From Actinomycetospora soli (GTDB lineage Bacteria > Actinomycetota > Actinomycetes > Mycobacteriales > Pseudonocardiaceae), in the NCBI RefSeq assembly GCF_021026295.1, contig NZ_JAJNDA010000001.1, positions 124,001-188,000 of the forward strand: DNA of 64,000 nt. Direction: 5' to 3'. The translations under genes were made by a program, and so were the position numbers. Below the pieces are notes generated by a model, which worked only from the letters and a program-made list of their open reading frames with translations, did no database searches and was not told the DNA's origin. Below are positions 7,591 to 18,796 of the stretch, in pieces (positions within the stretch are counted from its first letter, which is position 1; the number at the start of each line of letters is the position of its first letter).

Positions 7591-8817
7591 GTGAGCGGCG
7601 CCGATCCCCTGCTCGACAGCCTGCGCGCCGCCGTCACGGCGGCGCCCGAGGACATGACCCTGCGGCTGCACCTCGCCGGGCTGCTGCTCGACGCGGGCGA
7701 GCAGCAGGAGGCGATCACCCACGTCGCGGCGGTGCTCGGGCGGGAGCCCGGCAACACCGCGGCCACCGGGCTCATGGCGCGTGCCCTGGCTCCCGAGGCG
7801 CCCGCACCCGCCGTCGGGACGCCGGCCTTCGACTGGGCGGCGGCCGAGGCCGAGGTCAGCGACGTCGTCGGGCCCCGGTTCGCACCGGAGGCCGAGGACC
7901 CTGAGCCGGTCCCGGCCCACCCGCCGTCGGGAAGCACCCGCTTCGCGGTGGAGCGCCCGGACCTGCGCCTCGCCGACGTCGGCGGCATGGACGCGGTGAA
8001 GAAGCGCCTCGAGGCCGCGTTCCTGGCGCCGCTGCGCAACGAGAAGCTGCGGGCGCTCTACGGCAAGAGCCTGCGCGGCGGGCTGCTGCTCTACGGGCCA
8101 CCGGGGTGCGGCAAGACGTTCTTCGCCCGGGCGCTCGCGGGCGAGCTGGGCGCGGGTTTCCTCGCAGTCGGCATCCACGACGTGCTCGACCAGTGGGCCG
8201 GCACCTCCGAGCGCAACATGCACGACGTCTTCCTCGCCGCCCGCGCCGCGGCCCCCTGCGTGCTGTTCTTCGACGAGCTCGACGGCATCGCGCAGAAACG
8301 TTCGGCCGTGGTCGGCGGGGTGCTGCGGCAGGTGATCACGCAGATGCTCGCCGAGCTCGACGGGGTGTCGGCCGACAACGAGGGCGTGTTCGTCCTGGCC
8401 GCGAGCAACATGCCGTGGGACGTCGACCCGGCGCTGCGACGGCCGGGCCGGTTCGACCGCACGGTCCTCGTGGTCCCGCCCGACGACCACGCCCGCCGCG
8501 CCATCCTGGAGTACCACCTGCGCGACCGGCCGGTGGAGAACGTGAAGCTCAAGCCCCTGGTCGCCCGCACGGAGGGGTTCTCCGGCGCCGACCTGGCCCA
8601 CCTCTGCGAGGCCGCGACCGAGCACGCCCTGCTCGACTCCGTCAGCACCGGCACGGCGCGGATGATCAACCAGGACGACCTGCTCGCGGCGGCCGCCGAG
8701 ATGCGACCGTCGACCGGGCCGTGGTTCACCACCGCCCGCCAGGTGGCCCTGTACGCCAACGGCGACGGCACGTACGACGACCTCGCCGCCTACATGAAGC
8801 GCCGCAAGCTGCTGTGA
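7591..8817 (+). CDS. TPR-AAA+ ATPase (Cdc48/FtsH-type AAA)
   Basis: 408 aa. The N-terminal 60 residues form one or two TPR-like helical hairpins (LHLAGLLLDAGEQQEAITHV), then an acidic/Pro linker, then a single classical AAA domain (about 120-370). It has Walker A GPPGCGKT (Lys175), Walker B FFDELDG (Asp228, Glu229), a sensor-1 Asn in AASNMP and arginine fingers in ALRRPGRFDR. The closing lid contains SGADLAHLCEAA. GTG 7591 lies 7 nt after TAGGGT (7578-7583), so leaderless; GTG 7582 lies inside that -10. It overlaps the following TPR membrane protein by 4 bp, implying a complex in which the ATPase remodels membrane-associated clients. No known system is recognised. Confidence 0.88.
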   Translation: MSGADPLLDSLRAAVTAAPEDMTLRLHLAGLLLDAGEQQEAITHVAAVLGREPGNTAATGLMARALAPEAPAPAVGTPAFDWAAAEAEVSDVVGPRFAPEAEDPEPVPAHPPSGSTRFAVERPDLRLADVGGMDAVKKRLEAAFLAPLRNEKLRALYGKSLRGGLLLYGPPGCGKTFFARALAGELGAGFLAVGIHDVLDQWAGTSERNMHDVFLAARAAAPCVLFFDELDGIAQKRSAVVGGVLRQVITQMLAELDGVSADNEGVFVLAASNMPWDVDPALRRPGRFDRTVLVVPPDDHARRAILEYHLRDRPVENVKLKPLVARTEGFSGADLAHLCEAATEHALLDSVSTGTARMINQDDLLAAAAEMRPSTGPWFTTARQVALYANGDGTYDDLAAYMKRRKLL

Positions 8818-9971
8818 GCGGCGAGGCCCGGCGGCGGGCGGGGCTGCTGGTCGACGCCCGCCAGTACGACCTCGCGCGCCCCGAGATCGCGCGGGCGCTC
8901 GCCGAGGACCCGGACGACGCGGCGGCCTTCCACGTGCTCGCCCTGCTCGAGCAGCGGACCGGGAACCACGACGAGTCGCTGGCGGCGCTCGACCGCGCGG
9001 CCGAACTCGGCCTGCCGCCGACCGCCCACCTCTACACGCGGCTCAACACGCTCTACCACGCCCGCCGCTTCCCGAAGGCCGTCGCGACCGCCGAGGAACT
9101 GCTGCGCCACGACCCGCAGCACGTCCTCGCGCACGTCCTGCTCGCGCAGATGCTCGGCGGGGAGGGCCGCGCCGACTACCACCGCGCCCGCGCGCACGGC
9201 GAGCACGCGGTCTCCCTCGCTCCGGAGAACGACCACGCCCACTACGCCCTGGGCCAGGTGCTCGCCTCCACCCACGGCCGCTCGGGCGCCCGGGCGGCCC
9301 TGCCGCACCTGCAGCAGGCGGTACGACTCAAGCCCGACGACCCGGCGAACCTCAACGCCCTCGGGCTCGTCGACCTGACCCTCGGGCGCTCGCGGCGGGC
9401 CCTGCGCTCGTTCGCCGACGCCCTGGCGGTCGACCCCACGCTCGAGCCCACGGCGTTCAACGTCCCGCTCGCGATGCTCGGCCTGGTGCGCCGCGCGGGC
9501 CTGGTCCTCACGGTGCTGTTCCTCGCGGCGGCCGTCGCCGGGGTGGCGTTGGCACCGCGGCTCCCGACGTCGGGTGCGGGCGCCTCGGCGGGCGCGGGTG
9601 CGCCCGGGCACGCGGTGGCGGTCGTGGCGGTGCTCGCCGTCGTCGGGCTGGTCGCCGCCTGGCTGCGGCGGGCGGTGCCGGCCTCGCTGCGGCCGGCGGC
9701 CTCGCGGGCGTGGCGCCGGGACCCGGTCGTCGCGCCGCTCATGGTCTCGTCGGCGGTGACCTCGGTGCTGAGTGCGGTGCTGGTCGTCCTGCCGGTGCCG
9801 AACGGCGTGCACGTCCTGCCGTTGCTGCTGCTCGGGCTGGTGGTGCGGGTCGTCGCGGTGCTGGTCAGCCGGGCCCGCACCGCGCGCTACGGGCAGGACC
9901 GGCGCACCGAGCGGGCCGAGCTGTGGCGGCCCCCGGAGCGGCCGCCACGACCCGACGTCACGCGCTCTTGA
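8814..9971 (+). CDS. TPR protein with C-terminal membrane domain
   Basis: 385 aa. Residues 1-215 are a string of tetratricopeptide repeats (ARPEIARALAEDPDDAAAFH, AAELGLPPTAHLYTRLNTLY, HYALGQVLAS, NLNALGLVDLTLGRSRRAL). From about residue 222 there are four hydrophobic segments, with a Gly/Ala-rich loop between the first two, and a basic C-terminal tail. GTG 8814 overlaps the AAA-ATPase stop (GTGA), so the two products are probably made in step and act together at the membrane. The last 14 bp overlap the convergent EthD-like gene. Confidence 0.85.
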   Translation: MSGEARRRAGLLVDARQYDLARPEIARALAEDPDDAAAFHVLALLEQRTGNHDESLAALDRAAELGLPPTAHLYTRLNTLYHARRFPKAVATAEELLRHDPQHVLAHVLLAQMLGGEGRADYHRARAHGEHAVSLAPENDHAHYALGQVLASTHGRSGARAALPHLQQAVRLKPDDPANLNALGLVDLTLGRSRRALRSFADALAVDPTLEPTAFNVPLAMLGLVRRAGLVLTVLFLAAAVAGVALAPRLPTSGAGASAGAGAPGHAVAVVAVLAVVGLVAAWLRRAVPASLRPAASRAWRRDPVVAPLMVSSAVTSVLSAVLVVLPVPNGVHVLPLLLLGLVVRVVAVLVSRARTARYGQDRRTERAELWRPPERPPRPDVTRS

Positions 9972-10266
9972 CGACCTCCTGGAACTCCATGTCCATGCCG
10001 GCCTGGGCGAAGTTGTCCAGGTCCGCGACCGCCTTCTGCCCCGCCTCGGACCCCAGCGACGCCTGCGCCGCCTCCTTGGAGTCCCAGTCGAGGACCGCGA
10101 TCAACGCGTGCGGCGGCTTCGAGCCGTCCGGCGTCTCGCACACCCCCCAGGTGAACGACCGGAGGTCCGGCAGGTCGTTGGCCAGCGGGGCGTGGACGTC
10201 GCGGTAGTGCGCGACGAACGCGTCCATGTCGGCGGGGTGGTGGTAGCTGGCGGTCAGGCGGTACAT
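9958..10266 (-). CDS. EthD-family protein
   Basis: 102 aa, the size of a dimeric alpha/beta-barrel domain of the EthD family. Diagnostic segments are MYRLTASYHHPADMDAF and HYRDVHAPLANDLPDLRSF, the family's H..DVHxPL motif. EthD proteins are small accessory or degradative proteins of uncertain chemistry. ATG 10266 follows AGGGAGG. Monocistronic, with a single-mismatch relative of the 15-bp motif in the gap upstream (10320-10334). Confidence 0.88.
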   Translation of the reverse strand: MYRLTASYHHPADMDAFVAHYRDVHAPLANDLPDLRSFTWGVCETPDGSKPPHALIAVLDWDSKEAAQASLGSEAGQKAVADLDNFAQAGMDMEFQEVVKSA

Positions 10267-10339
10267 CGGTGGACCCTCCCTGCGCGGAATTCCGTGTGCG
10301 CTGCAACACAACCAGCCCGACCCGCCGTCGGGAAAGGGG

Positions 10340-11299
10340 TCAGGCGGAACCCGTGACGATCGGGTTGCGGGCACTCGCCGCCGGCTGCCCCGGCGCGGTG
10401 TCCGGGACGAACAGCTGCCAGTCACCGCTGACCATCGTCGGGTGGTCGATCACCCGCGCGCCGTCGGCGTAGTAGGTCGCCCCGAGGACCATCCGCGGGG
10501 TCGTCGTGTGGTTCGCGCCGGCGGTGTGGAAGCACAACGTCGAGTGGAAGCTGACGTCCCCGAGGGCGAACGGCTCGTCGTGGACGACCACCCCCGCGCC
10601 CCGCAGCGCCTCGGAGACCCGGAGGTCGTAGGAGGTCCCGACCTTGTCGAACGGCACGTCGGCGACCAGCCGCCAGGTGTCCATGCCGCGCGCGAACGAG
10701 AGCGGGCCCATCGCGGCAGGGACCGGCTGCAGCGGCATCCACGTGGAGATGACGTCGTGGGAGTCCAGCGGGAAGTGGTGGGCGTCGTAGTGCCACGGGG
10801 TACGGCCCGCGCCGGGCTCCTTGCAGAGCGCGCTGTCGTGGTAGAGCCGCAGCGTGTCGTGCCCGAGGAGTGCGGCGCAGATCCCGGCGATGCGCGGCGA
10901 GAGCACGGCCGCGCGGACCAGCGGGTCCTCGAGCCACATCATCTCGCGGGCACGCAGCGCGGACCCGGTCGTCGTCGCGAGCAGCTCGGTCAGGCGACGG
11001 CGCAGCACCTCGGCGGCACCCGGGGACACCACCCGCGGCAGCACCACGAAACCGTCCGCGGCGAAGGCGCCCGCCGCGCCGAGGGGCAGCTCGTAGGGCT
11101 CGGCGAGCTCGGCGATCACCGTGTCGTCGTCGGGCAGCGGGCCCGGGTCGGACGCGGGGAGCTCGACCAGCGCCGGCGGCGTCCCGTTGTCCGCGAGGGA
11201 CATGTACCAGTCCCACCACTGCTCGTTGTCACCGTCCCAGGCGGGGGCGACGTCGTCGGGGGCACCGGCCGCGGTGGCTTCGCTGAGGTGCGGGTTCAT
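10340..11299 (-). CDS. Phytanoyl-CoA dioxygenase (PhyH) family Fe(II)/2OG oxygenase
   Basis: 319 aa. The iron-binding facial triad is visible as His170-x-Asp172 in WHYDAHHF and a distal His in CFHTAGANHT, with a 2-oxoglutarate-binding Arg in TTPRMVLGATYY. The N-terminus has an unusual Trp-rich stretch (EQWWDWYMSLADN) before the domain. The ATG overlaps the upstream methyltransferase stop by 4 bp (ATGA). The pair suggests sequential hydroxylation and methylation of one small metabolite; substrate unknown. Stop TGA at 10340. Confidence 0.87.
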   Translation of the reverse strand: MNPHLSEATAAGAPDDVAPAWDGDNEQWWDWYMSLADNGTPPALVELPASDPGPLPDDDTVIAELAEPYELPLGAAGAFAADGFVVLPRVVSPGAAEVLRRRLTELLATTTGSALRAREMMWLEDPLVRAAVLSPRIAGICAALLGHDTLRLYHDSALCKEPGAGRTPWHYDAHHFPLDSHDVISTWMPLQPVPAAMGPLSFARGMDTWRLVADVPFDKVGTSYDLRVSEALRGAGVVVHDEPFALGDVSFHSTLCFHTAGANHTTTPRMVLGATYYADGARVIDHPTMVSGDWQLFVPDTAPGQPAASARNPIVTGSA

Positions 11300-12132
11300 G
11301 TCGGTCTCTCCCATGTGATCACGTCGACGACCTGGGTGAACCGGTAGCCGTCGTCGCCCTGTCGGCCGGCGAGGTACTCCCCCACCGCGCCCTCGGTCTC
11401 CATCCGCTCGAGCGGGATCGAGTCGTCGAACACGCAGCGCTGCAGGAAGCCCTCGACCACCCGGCGGTCGGGGTGGCCGACGTCGTAGCGGATGGTCGCG
11501 ACGGCGGGCTCGACCCCGGCGGCGACGAGGGCCTCCCGGACCTGCTCGGACGAGGTGAAGGGCACCGCGTCCGGCGCGAACGTCCCGCGGTACGCGTCGG
11601 CGAAGCGCAGGTAGTGCGAGGCCGGGGCGGCGTGCACGATCGCGCCGAAGCCGCCCGGGCGCTGCGCGGCGACCATCCGGGCGATCCCCGCGCCGATCTC
11701 GGTCGGCGGGACGGCGTAGAGGGCGTGCGTGGCCCAGGCGACGTCGAAGTCCCCGACCTCCGCGGGCAGGTCCTGGATGCGGACCTCGTGCTCCGCGCGC
11801 ACGGCGAACGGGGCCGCCAGCACCGACCGGGCCTCGGCGAGCGAGAACGACGACGGGTCGAGCAGGTCGATCTCGACGCGGAGGTCGCCGACCGCGGTGG
11901 CGAGCCCGCGACGCTGCAGCTCGGCCGGGAACTTCCCGCTGCCGCACGCGACGTCGAGCACGGTGGTCGTGGTGTCGCGGGCATGGCCGCGCAGGTCGGC
12001 CGCCCAGTCCCGCGCCGCGACCATCTGCCGGTAGTCCTCGGTGGCGAGCGCGTAGAACGCCTCCATGCCCGCCCGGCCCTCCTCGGCCCAGTGCGCGAGG
12101 CTGCGTTCCTCCGTGGTGCCCTGCTGCGGCAT
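11296..12132 (-). CDS. SAM-dependent methyltransferase paired with PhyH oxygenase
   Basis: 278 aa. SAM motif I is TTVLDVACGSGKFPAELQ, with motif II-like acidic VGDLRVEIDLLD and the later strand FDVAWATHALYAVPP. ATG 12132 has a CGGAGG ribosome binding site. It is the first gene of a tight two-gene operon with the downstream dioxygenase. Its N-terminal helices (HWAEEGRAGMEAFY) are typical of small-molecule methyltransferases. The substrate cannot be read from sequence. Confidence 0.86.
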   Translation of the reverse strand: MPQQGTTEERSLAHWAEEGRAGMEAFYALATEDYRQMVAARDWAADLRGHARDTTTTVLDVACGSGKFPAELQRRGLATAVGDLRVEIDLLDPSSFSLAEARSVLAAPFAVRAEHEVRIQDLPAEVGDFDVAWATHALYAVPPTEIGAGIARMVAAQRPGGFGAIVHAAPASHYLRFADAYRGTFAPDAVPFTSSEQVREALVAAGVEPAVATIRYDVGHPDRRVVEGFLQRCVFDDSIPLERMETEGAVGEYLAGRQGDDGYRFTQVVDVITWERPT

Positions 12133-12219
12133 GTGTCCGCGCCTCCGTAGGTGCCGTGATGGCTGCCTCCGAACAGAACCACGTCCCCCGCGGTTCGGCA
12201 GGGCGAGCACGGGACCGGC

Positions 12220-12849
12220 TCAGCGGCGCAGGCGCGCGACCACCCGCGTCGTGAGCGGGTCCAGGAACAGCGTGAGCAGGGCGTAGTAGCCCACGGCCGG
12301 GACCACGACGACGAGCACCAGGGCGAGCACGATGTCGACCGTGGCCGCCGCCGACCCGACGACGAACGCCTCCGGCGGCCGGCGCGGGTCGTCGTGGGCG
12401 AGCGCCGTGCGGCGCATCAGCACGGCCATCGCCGTGAGCAGGCCGGTGGCGAGCGTCAGCACCCCGATGTAGGTGCGCAGGACGAAGGGGTCCGGACCGT
12501 AGGTCGAGGTCAGCTGCGTGGTGAACGGCAGGAGGACCACCGTCAGCACCCACCCGAGGTTGAGCAGCACCAGCAGCGGGGTGAGCCGCGCGCCGAACCC
12601 GAACAGCCGGTGGTGGACCAGCCAGAGCCGCCCGATGACGGCGAAGCTCAGCAGGAAGCTGCCGAACACCGGGAGGTTCTCGACGACGAGCCGCGCCGGC
12701 GGGACCGCCGGGCGGTCGTCGGCGGGCACGAGTTCGCTGAGCTGGAGGACGAGCAGCGTGAGCGCGATGGCCACCGACGCGTCGACGAAGGCGACCATCC
12801 GCTCCTGACCCGGCAGTGCCGCCGGGTCCGGCTCGTCCACCGCGCTCAC
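12220..12849 (-). CDS. TMEM175/DUF1211-like membrane channel protein
   Basis: 209 aa. The first helix, RMVAFVDASVAIALTLLVLQ, matches the TMEM175 pore helix signature R..aFsDavfAIaiTLLvL, but the usual Ser of FSD is Val here. Six hydrophobic segments are expected and visible. Bacterial members are K+-conducting channels. GTG 12849 overlaps the stop of the histidine phosphatase gene (GTGA). No ribosome binding site is visible upstream, consistent with coupling. Confidence 0.85.
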   Translation of the reverse strand: MSAVDEPDPAALPGQERMVAFVDASVAIALTLLVLQLSELVPADDRPAVPPARLVVENLPVFGSFLLSFAVIGRLWLVHHRLFGFGARLTPLLVLLNLGWVLTVVLLPFTTQLTSTYGPDPFVLRTYIGVLTLATGLLTAMAVLMRRTALAHDDPRRPPEAFVVGSAAATVDIVLALVLVVVVPAVGYYALLTLFLDPLTTRVVARLRR

Positions 12850-13460
12850 AGCAGGTCCGCGACGTGCCCGGTCTCGTTCACCGACCGCACCTTGCGACGA
12901 CCCGAGCGCGAGACGAGCACCCGGCTCAGGCTCGCGTGGTCCAGCGGGAACGTCAGCGGCCGCCCCAGGCCCAGTTCGAGCGCGAGGAACAGGTTGATCG
13001 TCCCCGCGTGGCAGACGACGAGCACGGTCTCCCGGCCGGCGTCGGCGTGCCGGGCGACGATCCGGTCGAAGGCCCCGCGCACGCGGGCCGTGAAGGCGCC
13101 CACGTCGACGAACTCGGGCAGGAACCCCTCCTGGATGCGCTGCCAGTCGGGATCGTCCGACCCGAGCCGCTGGTGGACCGGGGTGTACGACGAGCGCCCG
13201 GCGTCGAACTCCGCCAGGTCCTCGTCGACGACGGGGGTGAGGCCGAGGGCGTTCGCCGCCGGCTCGGCGGTCTCCTGCGCGCGGCGCATGCCCGAGACGA
13301 CGATCTCGGTCACCTTCTCGCCGGTGTTGTTCGCCGCCCACCAGCCCAGCGCGCTGGCCTGCACGCGCCCGCGGGAGGACAGCTCGGGGTCGGCGGGGCG
13401 ACCGTCGGGGGTGGCCTCCGCGGCCACCGGCTCGGCGTGGCGGACGAGGACGAGCTGCAT
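12846..13460 (-). CDS. Histidine phosphatase family protein (phosphoglycerate-mutase-like)
   Basis: 204 aa. Catalytic RHAE motif at residues 7-10 (LVLVRHAEP), a phosphate-pocket Arg in SGMRRAQETA and the second catalytic His in VVCHAGTINLF. The acid/base Glu is probably in LAEFDAGRSS. Two-step phosphohydrolase or mutase of unknown substrate; SixA/CobC/PhoE-type enzymes are relatives. Located just downstream of the HIT-family gene (31-bp gap) and coupled to the channel gene. Confidence 0.9.
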   Translation of the reverse strand: MQLVLVRHAEPVAAEATPDGRPADPELSSRGRVQASALGWWAANNTGEKVTEIVVSGMRRAQETAEPAANALGLTPVVDEDLAEFDAGRSSYTPVHQRLGSDDPDWQRIQEGFLPEFVDVGAFTARVRGAFDRIVARHADAGRETVLVVCHAGTINLFLALELGLGRPLTFPLDHASLSRVLVSRSGRRKVRSVNETGHVADLL

Positions 13461-13491
13461 GATCGGTTCTCCCGTCGCTTCGCTCGCCTCG

Positions 13492-13923
13492 TCAGGAGGC
13501 CGCGGGGACGTGGTCGCCGTGGCCCGCGGCGCGCAGCCCGGCCCGGATGCGCTCGGCCTGGTCGTCCATCGCCGCCGGGTCGGGGTCGGACGCGGCCTGC
13601 GTGAAGTCGAAGGCCTCCAGCCCCCACGCCGGGTGGACGTGGACGTGCAGGTGGGGGACCTCGAAGCCCGCGATCATGAGCGCCACACGCGGGGGCTCGA
13701 AGACGTCGCGGATCACCGTCCCGATCGTGCGCGCGGTCGCCATGGCGTGCTCGAAGAGCCCGGTTGGCGCGTCGATCCACTGGTCAATCTCCTCGCGGGG
13801 CACCACGAGGGTGTGGCCGGGCCCCAGCGGGTTGATCGAGAGGAACCCGACGACCTGCTCGTCGGACCACACGAAACGCCCGGGGATCTCGCCGTTGATG
13901 ATCTTGGTGAAGACGGTCGCCAC
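13492..13923 (-). CDS. HIT-family nucleotide hydrolase
   Basis: 143 aa. The N-terminus TVFTKIINGEIPGRFVW and the histidine triad VPHLHVHVHP are diagnostic of HIT proteins (HinT branch), which hydrolyse nucleoside phosphoramidates and related nucleotide conjugates in the cytoplasm. GTG 13923 is leaderless: TAGGCT on the minus strand (13931-13936) lies 7 nt upstream. It probably heads an HIT-phosphatase-channel transcript. Confidence 0.92.
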   Translation of the reverse strand: MATVFTKIINGEIPGRFVWSDEQVVGFLSINPLGPGHTLVVPREEIDQWIDAPTGLFEHAMATARTIGTVIRDVFEPPRVALMIAGFEVPHLHVHVHPAWGLEAFDFTQAASDPDPAAMDDQAERIRAGLRAAGHGDHVPAAS

Positions 13924-14006
13924 GCGGCGGAGCCTAACGACCCGAGGGTGTCGGTGGGGGCCGGTAGCGTGGCGCCGGTCGGTGTTCGAGGTGTTGAGGA
14001 GAATCG

Positions 14007-16216
<2,210 letters not shown>

Positions 16217-16220
<4 letters not shown>

Positions 16221-18568
16221 GCGCCCGCATCCCGTCCTCCACCTACCGGCTCCAGCTCTCGCCGGAGCAGGACTTCGCGGCGGCGACCGAGCTCGTCGGC
16301 TACCTCGGCGACCTCGGCGCGGGCGCGCTGTACTGCTCCCCGCTGCTGCAGCCCTCCCCCGGCTCGATGCACGGCTACGACGTCGTCGACCCCACGCGGG
16401 TCAACGACGAGCTCGGCGGCGAGCAGGCCCGCGTGGCGCTCGTCGGCGCGCTGCGCGAGGCCGGCCTGAAGGCACTGATCGACCTCGTGCCCAACCACAT
16501 GGGCGTGGCCGTGCCCGAGGCCAACCCGTCGTGGTGGTCGCTGCTGCAGCTCGGCCCCGACTCGCCGTACGCGTCCTGGTACGACGCCGACCTCTCCGTG
16601 CCGGTCCTCATCCCGGTCCTCGGATCGCCGGAGGACGTCGAGAAGCTCGAACTGTCCGACGACGGGTCCGAGCTGCGGTACTTCGAGCACCGCTACCCGG
16701 TGGCGCCGGGCACCGGCGAGGGCACCGCGCAGGAGGTGCACGAGCGGCAGCACTACCGCCTCGTGCACTGGCGGCGCGGCAACGCCGAGCTCACCTACCG
16801 CCGCTTCTTCGACGTCTCCGACCTCGCTGCCGTACGGGTCGACGACCCCGAGGTCTTCGACGCGACGCACGCCGAGGTGCTGCGCTGGGTCGGGGCCGAC
16901 CCCGACGTCGTCAGCGGCCTGCGCATCGACCACCCCGACGGGCTGACCGCGCCCGGCGCCTACCTGCGGCGGTTGCGTGAGCGGCTGGGCGACGACGCCT
17001 GGCTGCTCGTCGAGAAGATCACCTCGCTGCGCGCGGACGGGGTCACCGAGGCGCTGCCGGCGTCGTGGCCCGCCGACGGCACCACGGGGTACGACGCGCT
17101 GCGCGAGGTGTGCGGGCTGTTCGTCGACCCGCGCGGCGAGTCGCTGATCGAGCAGATCGCCGCGGAGCACACCGGCGAACGGCAGCGTCTGTCGGTGGCC
17201 GAGCACACCGCGAAGCGGCTGGTCACCGACGAGATCCTGCTCGCCGAGGTCAAGCGGATCGCCCGGCTCGTGCCGTCCGAGGACGGCGACGACGAGGCGA
17301 CGGTGCAGGACGCGGTGGCCGAGCTGCTGGCGGCCTACCCGGTGTACCGGTCGTACCTGCCCGAGGGGCGCGCGGACCTGGAGCGGGCGGTCGACACCGC
17401 GTCGACCTCGCGCCCGGAGCTGGCCCCCGTGGTGCGCCGCATCCGGGCCGCGATGCTCGCCGACCCGGACGGGCCGCTGACCCTGCGCGTTGAGCAGACC
17501 AGCGGGATGGTCACCGCGAAGGGCGTCGAGGACACGACGTTCTACCGGTGGAACCGCTTCGTCGCCCTCAACGAGGTCGGCGGCAAGCCCGACCGGTTCG
17601 GCGTCTCCCCCGCCGAGTTCCACGCCGCCGCCGCGCACCGCGACGCGGCCACGCCGGTCGCGATGACGACGCTCTCGACGCACGACACGAAGCGCTCCGA
17701 GGACGTCCGGGCCCGGCTCGCCGTCCTGTCCGAGCTCACCGCCGAGTGGGGCGCGCTGCTGCGGACGCTCTCGGCGCGGCACCCGCTGCCCTCGCCGTCG
17801 CTGGAGCTGCTGGCCTGGCAGTCGGTTCTCGGCGCGTGGCCGATCACCGAGGAGCGGCTCGGCGGGTACCTGACGAAGGCCTCGAAGGAGGCGAAGCTCG
17901 TCACCGCGCACGTCGACGCCGACGCCGAGGTCGACGAGCAGATCGCCGCCTGGCCCGCGCAGGTGCTCGGGAACGCGGAGACGGTCGCGGAGATCGAGAC
18001 CTTCGTGGCGCAGATCGACCGCCACGGCCGCTCGAACGCGCTGGGCCAGAAGCTGCTGCAGATCGCGGGGCCGGGCGTTCCCGACGTGTACCAGGGCACC
18101 GAGCTGTTCGAGTACTCGCTGGTCGACCCGGACAACCGGCGGCCGGTCGAGTTCGCCCGCCGCCGGGAGCTGCTCGCGCGGATCGACGGCGGGTGGATGC
18201 CACCCGGTGACGATCCCGACGGCGCCTCGAAGCTGCTGGTCACGGCGGCGGCCCTGCGCCTGCGTCGGTTCCGGCCGGAGCTCTTCGACGGGTACGCCCC
18301 GCTGCCGGCCTCCGGTCCCGCGGCCGAGCACGCCGTGGCGTTCGCCCGTGGCGGCCCGGCCGGGCGGGAGCGGCTCGTCGTCGTGGCGACGCGGCTGCCC
18401 GTGGGCCTCGAGGCGGCCGGCGGCTGGGCCGACACGGTGCTGCCGCTGCCCGGCGGGGCGTCGGACTGGACCGACATGGTCACCGGGGAGGCCGTCGACG
18501 GCGCCACCCCGGCCCTGTCGACCCTGCTCGCCCGCTACCCCGTGGCGCTGCTGGTGCGCCCGGCCTGA
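16217..18568 (+). CDS. treY: Maltooligosyl trehalose synthase TreY
   Basis: 783 aa. Begins [19 protein letters not shown], the standard TreY opening. GH13 motifs are seen in [27 protein letters not shown] and the ending [14 protein letters not shown]. It isomerises the reducing-end alpha-1,4 bond of malto-oligosaccharides to alpha-1,1, making maltooligosyl trehalose; TreZ (encoded at 31361) then releases trehalose. GTG 16217 overlaps the glgX stop (GTGA). The partner hydrolase gene is about 13 kb away rather than adjacent. Confidence 0.96.
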
Positions 18569-18632
18569 CCGGTCGCGCGACGGGGTCGGTGCGCAGGCGC
18601 CGACCCCGTCGCCCGGGTCGGCGCGGCCCATG

Positions 18633-18692
18633 CGCGAGAGGTACACCAGGCACGATCTGACGCCCTGGAACCTGCACCATGTCCCACTCGCG
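18633..18692. repeat. 60-bp intergenic element, copy A
   Basis: Bounded by CGCGAG and CTCGCG, with an internal imperfect pairing CCAGGC...GCCCTGG. Identical over 60 bp to copy B at 18716-18775 (83-bp period); a diverged copy lies near 48810-48871. Sits in the 228-bp gap between the convergent treY and ferric-reductase-like genes; nothing else was recognised there. Confidence 0.9.
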
Positions 18693-18715
18693 AATGCGCG
18701 GGTCGCTGCGCCAGC

Positions 18716-18775
18716 CGCGAGAGGTACACCAGGCACGATCTGACGCCCTGGAACCTGCACCATGTCCCACTCGCG
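18716..18775. repeat. 60-bp intergenic element, copy B
   Basis: Exact duplicate of copy A, same orientation, separated by 23 bp. The terminal CGCGAG/CTCGCG arms suggest a folded RNA or DNA hairpin at the 3' ends of the two convergent genes. Confidence 0.9.
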
Positions 18776-18796
18776 AGCGGCGACGCGCAGGAACGA

